DNA from: Biomphalaria glabrata
Lineage: Eukaryota > Mollusca > Gastropoda > Planorbidae
Direction of reading: 5' to 3'
Assembly (NCBI RefSeq): GCF_947242115.1
Contig: NC_074728.1
Span: 19,689,542 to 19,753,541 of the forward strand
Length of the DNA stretch: 64,000 bases
Shown: in pieces, positions 1-10,800 of the stretch
Numbering within the stretch: the stretch's first letter is position 1
Layout: each line of letters starts with the position of its first letter
Position numbers and translations under genes: made by a program
The notes under the pieces: generated by a model
Told to the model about the DNA's origin: nothing
Seen by the model: the letters and a program-made list of their open reading frames with translations, nothing else
Databases searched by the model: none

Positions 1-259
1 AAGGTTTGTGATAAAAAGTGCGATGTTTAGCTTAGTTGGGAAACGTTAAAGCTGAGAGCTGAGTTGTGCTTGCTGAGCGTCTGCAGACAGCACACGAATC
101 TTTCATTACCTCCCCCTCTCACATATTCACAAAAGGCATTGTACCAGAACCCCTGAGCTTTCTAAAGTTTTATAGAGCCACTGTACACAAGTAATTTTAA
201 CAGTAATTTTCTTATCTTATATAATACCGACGTTACTTCAAAAAGTTGATTACGTCCTA

Positions 260-425
260 CGAGTCATGCATATAGTCATGCATATTCACCCATGTTAACC
301 CGTGACTTAAAATCTGCCAAGTCACTGGTTTTCCTTGCCAGCTCAGGCAACCCATTCCATGCTCTAATAGCACTAGGGAAGAAGGAGTATTGATACAAAT
401 TTGTCTTAGCATATGGAACGAGGAA
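260..425 (-). mobile_element. LINE fragment (C-terminal end of reverse-transcriptase ORF)
   Basis: Minus-strand reading KTNLYQYSFFPSAIRAWNGL, then PELARKTSDLADFKSRVN, the typical end of CR1/L2-like LINE polyproteins ('FFPrtI-dWN-LP...FK'). The 3' UTR (CAGACGTTACTTC...) follows towards 190. Confidence 0.78.
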
Positions 426-532
426 TAGTGTTTAGGCTATAGACGAGGTGGAACATGTTAGCATTTAGGAAAGAATTGAAAGTAGACAAAATTGTTTCGA
501 TAATGAAAATTCAAGACGTGAAATCTTTCTCA

Positions 533-780
533 TTTTTAGCGGCCCCCGTAAGGGGAAAAAGCCGCTATTAGGTTTGTGCAAAATGTCCGTCTGTCCGTCT
601 GTCAGTCTGTCACACTCAGATCTCGAAAACTAGAAGAGATATGAAAAATATTATTTCATCATTAAATGCGGCTTGAAAAGTTTAGGTGCAACGGTTACTT
701 TTGGTTTTCTAAAAGCAAACCGTTTAATTTATAAAATTAATTATGCAAGCGATTTTTTCATAAAAATACACCAATTCTAA
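533..780 (+). repeat. interspersed repeat 'GCGGCCCCCG...GTCTGTCCGTC' copy
   Basis: TTTTTAGCGGCCCCCGTAAG, then GTCCGTCTGTCCGTCTGTC and ATCTCGAAAACTAGAAGAGA. The same consensus recurs at 27995-28110, 33316-33560 and 43095-43330, and inverted at 48770-48990. No reading frame; a multicopy non-coding element of unknown class. Confidence 0.8.
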
Positions 781-1149
781 AACAATTACGTAAATGTAAG
801 GGAGGCAATGTTACAATATGCTAACAAAGATAGACAATATTTGTGTATTTTCAGTATCACTAAGTCAAATATATTTTAAAAATGTACAGGAAATGTTTAC
901 AACAAATATAAATAATAGTTAAAGATGTTTTTTCTGGTCAACTAGCTGCTAAAATTAAAAGAAAACATTTCTGTTTGTTTATAAAGGCTAATAATGCATT
1001 TTGTATGTAAATATCACGCACATTTTTTTAATGGACTTTTTATGCAGCGATTTTCGTGCAGTAGCGTAACGTCGTGTCATGATCAGGTGCTAAACCAATT
1101 CCTTAAACTTTTTCAAAAAATCAGACTTTATTTATTTTTTGTTTAGTGC

Positions 1150-2355
1150 CCCCATCCAAATAAAAGAAGATTATTTTTGTGCGTTTTGTCTGTTGGTCGG
1201 TCTGTCCGTCACGATTAGATTAAAAAAAACTAGAACTCTAAAAGCTATTGAAAATCTGTTTACACTTTAATGTTCCTCCCGTAACATGTCAATAGTTTTA
1301 AGTATCTAAAAATTGATTGCTCAGGATTTTTTTGTGCAAAACTAATCAACCCAACAAATGTTTGTTTGCTCTTCTAATTTATATTACATTCAATTTCCAT
1401 GCTTAAACGTTGCAAAAACACATTATCAATAATATGTTGTTCCGTTTTTTATGTAAATAGCATATTAATGCTAAATCAAAATCTCTATACTGACTTATAT
1501 TTCATTAAGTGTAAAAATGTTCCGATATTGTTTATTAAAGCATGAATTATGCCTAATGATTGTTTGAAATCGCATAATTTACTAATATTACACTTATATT
1601 ATTTGACAATGCGTCACTATAATTATGTTATCAATATCAAATTGTTCCGTATTTTCATCTTTAAACAAATTTTAAAAATATCGACAATAGGTTGTTCAGG
1701 GCTTTAAAAAAAGTAATTTACTAGAATTGATTACTGAAAATTACTTTTTAGACATTTAATTTTCTTGCTAAAACGGATTTTGTTTCTTACAAATCGTCGC
1801 CAGAAATTTCCGAATTTATTTAAAAATCTACTAACGCCAAATAATTGTTTGAACTCCCTCTTCTAATTAATTAACAAATAATCTTCTCATTTACGAAATA
1901 ATGTTTTTACGGATTTTTATGAAAAATATTTTAACTCACTACTCTCTTACAGTACATTTAACTTTCTACCTAAAACATTATAAAATCAAATATCGTTAAT
2001 ATTATGTTCCGATTTTTAAGGAAAACAGAATCCAAACACCAAAGTAAGGTATGAAAATCTCTTAACATGGCTGTAGTACATCTAATTTTTATACGAGACC
2101 ATCCAAAAAATTTAATTAACGGTATTACATTTATCTGAAATTCTCTTTTTCTTTTACTATTTATACAAACATCCGGAACAATCTATTATATAAACTTTTC
2201 AATTGTGTTCATACCTAAAAATTATTGCGATGTTTTGAAACGTAAAATAAAGGTTAATCAATTTTTAATAACTTTTAGTTGTTGTTTTTTTTATATCAAG
2301 ATGACGGACAGAAGGACTGACAGACAAAACGCAAAAACAATGCGGCTTTGATCCT
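1150..2355. mobile_element. 1.2-kb AT-rich element with imperfect inverted ends
   Basis: The left end (GTGCGTTTTGTCTGTTGGTC...CTGTCCGTC) is nearly the reverse complement of the right end (GACGGACAG...CTGACAGACAAAACGC). The interior is AT-rich and non-coding. Looks like a non-autonomous DNA element or two inverted copies of the repeat described for 533-780. Confidence 0.6.
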
Positions 2356-2363
2356 TTTTAAAT

Positions 2364-2860
2364 AAATTCTATTAGAACTCAGTGCATCAATGTCTATGAA
2401 CAATCGTTAAATATCTCGTGTAAATAAAGACATTTTTTTTATGGTACCGGTACTAGCCTATTGTGAGGTAATGGAATTTTTTTCCTTCGACGTCATATGG
2501 AATGAATTCTTTAAATGAAATGCTAAAAGAACGCACTCGGTGCACCAATGTCTATGAACACTCGATAAATGGCTCGTAATGATGAAGGCGATTTTTAGTC
2601 TAGCTAGGCCGTGTGACGTAGTGTTTTTTTTCCTTTGACGTCATATGGAATGAATTCTTTAAATGAAATGCTTAAAGAACGCACTCGGTGCACCAAAGTC
2701 TATGAACACTCGATAAATGGCTCGTAATGATGAATGCGATTTTTAGTCTAGCTAGGCCGTATGACGTAGTGTTTTTTTCCCTCTGACGTTATATGGAATT
2801 AATTCTTCAAATGAAATGAAAAAAGAACTCGGTACAGTAATGTTTATTAAGCCTCATTAT
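2364..2860. repeat. 148-bp tandem repeat, four units
   Basis: Units begin near 2364, 2504, 2652 and 2800 with AATTCTTTAAATGAAATG, followed by ACGCACTCGGTGCACCAATG, TCTATGAACACTCGATAAAT and CTAGCTAGGCCGTGTGACGT. The middle two are nearly identical, the outer two diverged. Confidence 0.88.
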
Positions 2861-2879
2861 GTGACTCGCGTTTAAAAAA

Positions 2880-3075
2880 GGAATGATATCTTGATTTAGA
2901 TCTAATCTAGATTTTTTAAACTAGATCTAGATTTTTATTACAGTATATCTAGATCTGGATTTATATTCTAATTAAAATTATTCTAGATTCTAGACCTAGA
3001 ATTTCTTGATCTAGTTTAGACTAAAATAGACTAGATTAAGATGTAGAATTTCAATTTCTAAACTTAAAGTGTAAA
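2880..3075. other. CTAGAT-rich low-complexity stretch
   Basis: Dense repeats of CTAGATCTAGA-like palindromic words; a second patch lies at 3460-3760. No gene seen from 1 to 4700 other than the repeats listed. Confidence 0.6.
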
Positions 3076-3181
3076 AAAAAAGTGTAGATTTTCATTTCCA
3101 AACGTTTTGATCAATATTGTAATGTTTTAATATACTAAAACTAATCTAATATTTTTTATTTAATTTAAATTTAAATTTACA

Positions 3182-3331
3182 GCAAATGAATCTTTGAAAC
3201 ATTATTACTTTTGACCATCAAAATTAAATCACCTCTTGAATATTATTTGCGAATATGCAGATCCGACATGGATCCGACTTCGACGGGGGCCGCCTCTGAG
3301 TTTGTGTAACACATACTCTCTTTGTAATCTT
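3182..3331 (+). repeat. interspersed repeat pair, copy 1
   Basis: GCAAATGAATCTTTGAAACA...GGATCCGACTTCGACGGGGG...CTCTCTTTGTAATCTTGTT. The same block with about 15 percent differences is at 4339-4491. Confidence 0.8.
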
Positions 3332-4003
3332 GTTTTAATCACTCTTAATTCAAAAAACAACCAAATGCCTTACCTGTTATATGACCTATATATTTTGAAT
3401 TCTTACACGTGGACACTATAAAGGCCTCCTGTCTAAAGTGAGGATAGGAAAACATATATATAAATCTAGATCTAGAATTTCTAGGTCTAGTTTAGACAGA
3501 TATAGTTAAGATATAGAATTTTAATTTCTAGTCTTTTGATTTCCAAACGTCTAGATCAATATTGAAAAGCTATAATATACTAAAACTAATCTACTATTTT
3601 TTAATTTAATGTTGCATACAGTCTATTAATAGATTATCTAGGATTTTTTTTTTCATAAATCTAATCAAAATTACATCTAAATTATTCCAAATTTATATTA
3701 TATTTCTAGAACTAGTAGATATAGATCTTAAGAGTGCTAAATCAGAAGTTTAGTTTATGGAGATCTACATCCTTATTCTAGTTCAGTTCAAATGAAAATG
3801 CCATAGCTCTGTTGATAACTGTGCTGAGATGTTGAAGTACAAGCACGATATATCGACTCTTTTTTTATTCAATTACAAATCAATGCTGAAAGATGATCTA
3901 AAATCGCTCGTCTGACATATTGTACATATCTGGTACATGTCATGCCGTAATGTGTAATATATCTCTTTATCAATAATAGACTAAGAGACTAAGTTAAGAG
4001 CAA

Positions 4004-4228
4004 TGCCTGGTCGTGTGGTTAGCGTGCTGAACTGATCGTGACGGACCCGGGGTTGTTTGTTTGTTTGTTTTACATGTTTCGGATGTTCTTTCAGAGTTGA
4101 AGATAGTTTACTTCCTAGTCCAAACCTCCCGCAGGACGACGGGGGATGGGAGCTGTCTGGGTTTGAACCAGGGACCATCGATAAATCTGAACGACAGTCC
4201 AGCGCACTAACTGCACTACCAGGCAGGG
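4004..4228. mobile_element. family B tRNA-like SINE, two opposed pieces
   Basis: Head fragment in sense (GCCTGGTCGTGTGGTTAGCG, 4004-4040), then a TTTG run and a nearly full antisense copy (4071-4228) with CCAAACCTCCCGCAGGACGA and CAGTCCAGCGCACTAACTGC. Confidence 0.75.
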
Positions 4229-4338
4229 CTCAAACCCTGCTCGCTGCCATCCTCCGTCATTCAGCGAGAAGTTAATTATTTTTAACTAGAAGGAACATCG
4301 GAAACATGTAAAACAGAAAAAAACACATTTTTTACCAT

Positions 4339-4491
4339 GGCAAATGAATCTTTGAAACATTACTTTTGACTATCAAAATTAAATCACGTCTTAAATATAT
4401 CTCGCAAATAGGCGGACCCGACAGGGATCCGACTCAAACGGGGGCCGCCTCTGAGTTTGTTTGATAACATAAACTCTCTTTGTAATCTTGT
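4339..4491 (+). repeat. interspersed repeat pair, copy 2
   Basis: Second copy of the block at 3182-3331, same orientation, ending GCCGCCTCTGAGTTTG...CTCTCTTTGTAATCTTGTT. Confidence 0.8.
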
Positions 4492-4704
4492 TACTTATTA
4501 TCGTGCTGACTTGTTTTTAAAGGTTAATGCCAGCGCCAATGTATTTCCTGCATTCAAAGCTACAGTAAAGTTGGGTAAACAAACAATTGTGTAAACAAGC
4601 TATTGGGTAAACAAACAGATGTGTAAACAACCAGACCAGTAGGGTGCATATGCAGTTGGGTTGACAAACTATTGGGTAAACAAACAGTTTGTGCCACGAC
4701 TTAC

Positions 4705-4848
4705 TTTTCAATACTGATTTTGGCCATCTTGTTATTGTAATACGTCCCACCTTCCAGAACAATGTTTTCATATTCAGCTTCTAAACGAAATGTCACCACC
4801 ACGGAGACAGACACCTTGCCAGCCACAAGACCTATAAAATGGTCACTC
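4705..4848 (-). CDS. paralogue exon 5
   Basis: Minus strand, acceptor TTCCTTGACCAG, donor GTAAGT, 144 nt, phase 2 in and out. Reads SDHFIGLVAGKVSVSVVVTF, then EAEYENIVLEGGTYYNNKMA and KISIE. Same length and phases as plus exon 5. Confidence 0.86.
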
Positions 4849-7800
4849 CTGGTCAAGGAAAACATACAATGTGTTTTTTCATACTACTTAAAATAATCCT
4901 TGGCCTTACAGCACCACTGTCCGATAACGTTTACAAAAAAATGAAAATAAAACGTTTAACCGACGACAGCAACAGAAATGATAATATCATTAAGAACAAC
5001 TTTTAATCAGGCAAAATAACACCACACACAATAACACAAAAACATCTGATTTATTACCACCATTATTTTATTAATGCAAAACGCACAGAATCAGCAAACA
5101 GCTAAACAAATATCCACAATGCATAGTGCTCATCTACGGGGAAAAACTCCACATTTCCGAGTCTATCTCTCAAAAATGTAGAATTTAATTAATTACCAAT
5201 AATTAGTTGACTAGTTGGTGAATTGTTTAAAAATTTTGTTAAGTAAAAAAAATATGGAAAAGTTTTAACTTTATCCAAGAATAGATATGGGAGAATAACG
5301 TGTACAATTATCTAAGTGGACTAAACACACACATATTTAGCCATATTTCTTAATGCTGAAGGATCAATCTCCGTTGTTGATATTTACCAACATAATGTAT
5401 TGCCATTAATTAGTTTAAAAATTCGTTAATTGCATTGTTTCAAATTGATTCATGTTTTGTTAGGTACAACAAATAATTCAGTAACGTTTCAACTTGGTTC
5501 GAGATTGGGTATGTTAGAAATAGAGTAAACAAACGTTTTACCAGACAGACAGACGGACAGAGTGAATCGATATAAGATTTGTAAAGACAATTATTTTATG
5601 TTCACCTATCATGACCAGTTGTTGCAATAAAGTAATGCTTCTGATCATCAGCGTGAAGACAAAGGAAACAGGAACCGTGAAAACAGCAGGACCTACTAAC
5701 TACATCTGATCCTTTTTTTGTTTAAGTAAACAGTTGTAAAGATTTAAGGAGATTCGACTGATACAAGTAAACTGAACATAATTACCGAAAGGAAAAAAAA
5801 TTTAATAGAAAAACAAAGCTTACCGAAATGGGAGGAACTCCGTCGATATAACTATATCTATATCTACCAAAAATGTACACGTTATTTCCCTTATTCGATA
5901 TCAAACAAAGTAATTAATTACCAATATTTAATTGACTAATTGAATATTTTTTGTTTATTAATTCTTGGCTACCTATGTAAGGGGATTGAGGCTCAACACC
6001 CGACTCGAGCAGAGTTGTGTTTACTGAGCGCCTAAAGGCAGCACGGAAACCCTTTTTCCAGAATCTCCCCCCCCCCCCCCCCCAAATTGGTCCACATAAG
6101 AGATTGGACCATAGCGGTCATTGCATGTTATAAGCATGAAACTAGCCCTATATAACAGCTATAATAGAAACAAAAGTTTCGTTATGTACAATAAATAATT
6201 TTTTAAAGTATCAACTTGATCCGTGAATGTGTGACGGAGAAATAGTTTTAACACTTATTTAAGGGGACTAAACCCAACTAATTAAGCCATATTTGTGAAT
6301 AATGAAGCATTAGTCTCCCTTTTTGCTTTTCAACAAAATAATGAATTACAAGTAAATAATTGTCTAATTGGTAACTTTTTTTTATTGATTTATGTCTTTT
6401 CTATGTCAATAAATAATTGTCCGAAGTTTCACCTCGATCCGATAATGAGTGAGGGGAAAATAACGTGTACACACTTTTTACCAGACAGACAGACAGACAG
6501 ACAGATAGACAAAGTGATTTTACTGTGGAGTACAATCAGAAACAGAGCCATGTAGAAATTGTGTGTATTTCCTTGCTAAGCCTAAACTTATGTTCGTGAA
6601 TAAGTACCTACGTACCCAAGCGTCACAGCGAAATATTTCTTGCCCCAGGCCTCTACGGGCAATGGTGTGAAGACAGCCACTGAGAATTCGGACACCAGGT
6701 AGTGGACATAGATTCCGAATGAATTTTCTCCACGGACTCGAAATGTCCAGGATGTCTGCTCAGTTACACCTACGTGGCAAGTCCTAAAACCAATAAGGTT
6801 TGTAATTAGTATGAACAGCGGGAAGATTACGATATCTTGTCGTATACATTACAGACGTTACTTCAAAAATAGAAGATACTAACGTCCTACTCGATTCCAT
6901 GTGTCAATGTTAATTAAGACTTTTAACTTTTAACATACAGACGTTACTTTCAACTAGTCAAGACCAATTGTTATAGAAGGCTAGAACACTGACATGCAAT
7001 GTCTGTCCTATCCCAACCCATCGCATTCCCATTATAATATTAATATGCACTACAGTTCAAAAAAATTAATCATTAAAATATATGAAAGTTGAAGTCTAGT
7101 GTCTACTAACAAATAGGACAACTTGTACCAAGAGACATGCAAAAGGACAAAATGTATTCACTTTATTAACTTTAACCCTCAGAAGTATAATCTAAGACAA
7201 TTCAGTATCATTATAACACTCTTATTCTATTTCTATTTCACTTTGCTCATTCAGAACACTTTCAATTTCCTGATCATCGACCGTTTCGAATGAATCAGTT
7301 CATCCAGGTAATCCCTGAACCATTTCCAAAATTTTCATCTTACATGTCAGTCTGGCAGTGTAACCGTTCGTTAAACTGAGAAAACCTAGATAGAGCCTTT
7401 AAAAAAAAACTAGGAAAACCTAAATTATTCTTTAGACTCGAACCCCTTTTCATAGCACTATGCAGTTACATAGATGATGAATGAATTTTATTTCGTTGCA
7501 CTTACGCAGCTGCACATTTCAGCCTAAATTTATTTTACTAAATCAAGTATCGACTACCGATGGGAAATACAAATGCATGCTGTCCCATCCCATCCCATGG
7601 GACGTTTCAAAGATTCCCATGGTAATAACACTTCTAAGGACAACACAGTTACTGACCCTTCGAGCGAACAGGCAAGAATGATTCGAGCGACGTCGTCTTT
7701 GTCAACGGAAATAAAGCGATCAATTTCATTCACATTCGCATTCTTTCTGTTTCTGTAAAAGATCTTTTTATTGGTTGTCAGAGTCACCTAAGAATAGATA

Positions 7801-10800
7801 GTGCAGGCCTAGCCACTTCCCGCATAGTACAATGCTAAAACAGTAAACTTCAATTTATTATATAGACTACAGATCTCCAAGATAGATTAGCTAGATATAA
7901 CTAGACACAAATAACTAATAGGCTTGTTTTAGGCTTGCGCGTTGCGTCTCTATTTGTACCTAATTTAATGCCATTTCTTTGCTCTAAGTAATTACTTGAT
8001 GGATTGATTCTAAGTAGTCTCACAGACCGAAAGCTCGGGACTAGGTCGGATGTATTATATACGAAACTATGTTTAAGAAAAACATTTTGTTGTAGTGTCT
8101 GTTGAAATCTTTTCAGATCTAGATTATTTTGCTATTGTAGCTTTATAAGGGGAATTAGTCTGACCACATAGCAGTTACTGAAATCCTACATTTATCTAAC
8201 ATAAACTGTAATATCGAAAAGATGCAAACAATATACTAAACGCCTTCCCAAACGACTTCTGCACAGGAAGCCATGTGCAGGAAATCGCTCTCAGAGGGTC
8301 AACACAAGCGCTACAAAGACTTATGACTGGGAAGCACCAGCTCTAGATTGCTCCTTGTGGCCTGAAGCTGTGAGTGTTGAAGTCGCGAGATACGAAGCAA
8401 GTAAAGTGCCCAGCGTGAAAGAGCGCCGAACTAACAAAAAAGCTGAGAGAAGAAGCACGCCAATCTGCAACTGACCAAACCTACCCATGCCACGTATGCA
8501 GCCGGCCTTTCAAAGCTAAGATTGTTGGACTTTACAGCCATGTTCATGTTCATAGATATAAATATGAAATATATATATAATGTATGGTTTTCTAATGGGG
8601 CGAATCTCTTAAATAAGGTCTAAAGGAAGAGATGTTTCCATTCTTTGCAGTAAGGGACTCTACATTCAACTTACATGATATAAAACACTGCTTATTAAAT
8701 TATTTTTTTTTGCTTTTTATTTTGGCTTGCATGCATGCTAAGTACATTCTTTCGCTATTAAAACTTCATTTATTGCGCATGAAACTTTTATAACAGGATA
8801 CATTTAAGCCATACAAATATCTTATGTTACATTATTAAAGAAAAATAAAACGTTTGTATAAATGTTTTAAAAATTTAGTGAAATATCACCTCACTTATTA
8901 ATAAAATCTTCCCGGGTTTTTTTTTGTTGTTGTTGTTTTTTTTAATTACTAGACTAGTATTGAATAACTGTGAACTTTCATATCTAATTAAATTTTTCAA
9001 TTTTTTGAAAAAAAAAAAAAAAAAAAAATTGCATCTGACTTTCAGAAACAAAATAATCATGATAAAGAATTTTTAATATCTTTTCTTATTTTTGCGATCT
9101 AAGTGGGACGGACAGACAGACAGACTAAACACAGTTAATAGCGATTACTCCCCTTTCGTAGTGTATATAAACTATAAGCAAACCTTGAGTCGGCCTTCAA
9201 AGCCATAAAAATGAAACTCTAAACTCGGTGTGTTTCTAGTTGCATCGAATTTCTCCAAGGTGGGCGGAACTATCAAATAAAATTCTTTCCCCATGTTGGT
9301 CGTTGGCTTTAGATCTGTCAGAGGAAAAGAAGACAAAAGAACGTGCAATATATTTTTGTTTTTGTTTACATTATGTTTCATTCTCAGATGGCGTTTAATA
9401 TTTCTTTAATGCGCATGTCACAGCCTCGTTTGGACCTCATTGTGACATGTGATGAATGGACCTCATTCACCAATCGTAAACAAACAACATTTAGCCACAT
9501 GATGATGTTGATAAAACAATGAAAATTACTTATCACGTGACAGCCTTTATTGATTGCGTAATTTGTATAAAAGATATAGAGAACCACGTGGCAAAAAGTT
9601 GTATGTTTACGATTGGTGAATGAGGTCCATTTGGTCCTCAGAAAGTAAAGACGTATTTAGCAGTCGTATTTTAGTCCTGAGAGAGAGAGAGAGGAAGGGC
9701 GTACATTACACTAGTACAAAAAATCAGTGTCTACCAAGTGGTGGTTCTCTCAAACTTTTTGTATGGATCTGAGACATGGGTATTATACAGAAATAAATAA
9801 GTCTACTTGCGCTCTATCATGGACATACGGTGGCAAGGCAGCACTACAAGCAGCGATGTCCTTGCGAGCGCTGATAAGGACTGTATAGAGGGACTTCTTA
9901 CGGTCCGACAGTTACGCTGGGCAGGGCACGTATCCCGTATGGGAGACGAACGTATGCAAAAAGCAGTCTTTTTTTTGTGTGAGCTAAAAGGTGGTCTACG
10001 TAACAGAGGTGCCCCACTGAAACGCTTTTAAGACCAACTTAGGCGCCAACTGGCCTTAGCTGATATAGAAAAGAGCACCCGATTGCATGCGGCTTCAGAA
10101 CGAGACAGCTGGAGGTCACCAATAAAGGCCGCGAGATACACATTTGAGACAAAATAAAAATCCGCTGACGAGGACAGACGTAGACGGTGAATAGTAAATC
10201 TTAATCGACCACCGTCGGACAATGGTTATGCTTGCCTTAAAAGTGGAAAAATATGTAGGTCACAGCTGCGGCTTCGAAGTCACGGGAAATACTGCATTCC
10301 GAATTAATCTTGGGACTTGGAGACAAGCACATTTATAATTATTATTATGTTGGAAACGAACGAATATTCATTCTCTGGCGCTGCCAGGGTCGAGTTTCGT
10401 TAAAGAGAAACAAAATTTATCGTAGTCCCTTTAACAGTTTCCACGGAGGAATTTTCTGGTGATGTGGCAGGTATCGCCCTCTGATAGGCAACGAGAATGT
10501 TCCTAGGAATGTTAAGGGCATTGAAGGTATCTGTGAGGTCAGTTGTTATTTATCCCCTTGGTTGATATAACAATGGGGATTGTGTTATTCCCTTATACTA
10601 GTATTCTATGTATCCAGTAGATGAAACTCGAGAAGCACGCTAGTGCATATTTTATTACTTATTTTATTCTAATAAAACTTCATTTTCGCTATATGCGACT
10701 TCGTAGCGTGATAACTAGCTGTTCATTAATTTACGATTGTTCATTGTCTAGATATAGTACAAGCTAGAACCCACTGCAATCGCATTAACAGTCAACCAAG

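Noticed and set aside
9807-10031. 74-codon frame MRSIMDIRWQ... as a host gene
   Set aside because: It is the well-known C-terminal block of a molluscan LINE polyprotein, with stops on both sides.
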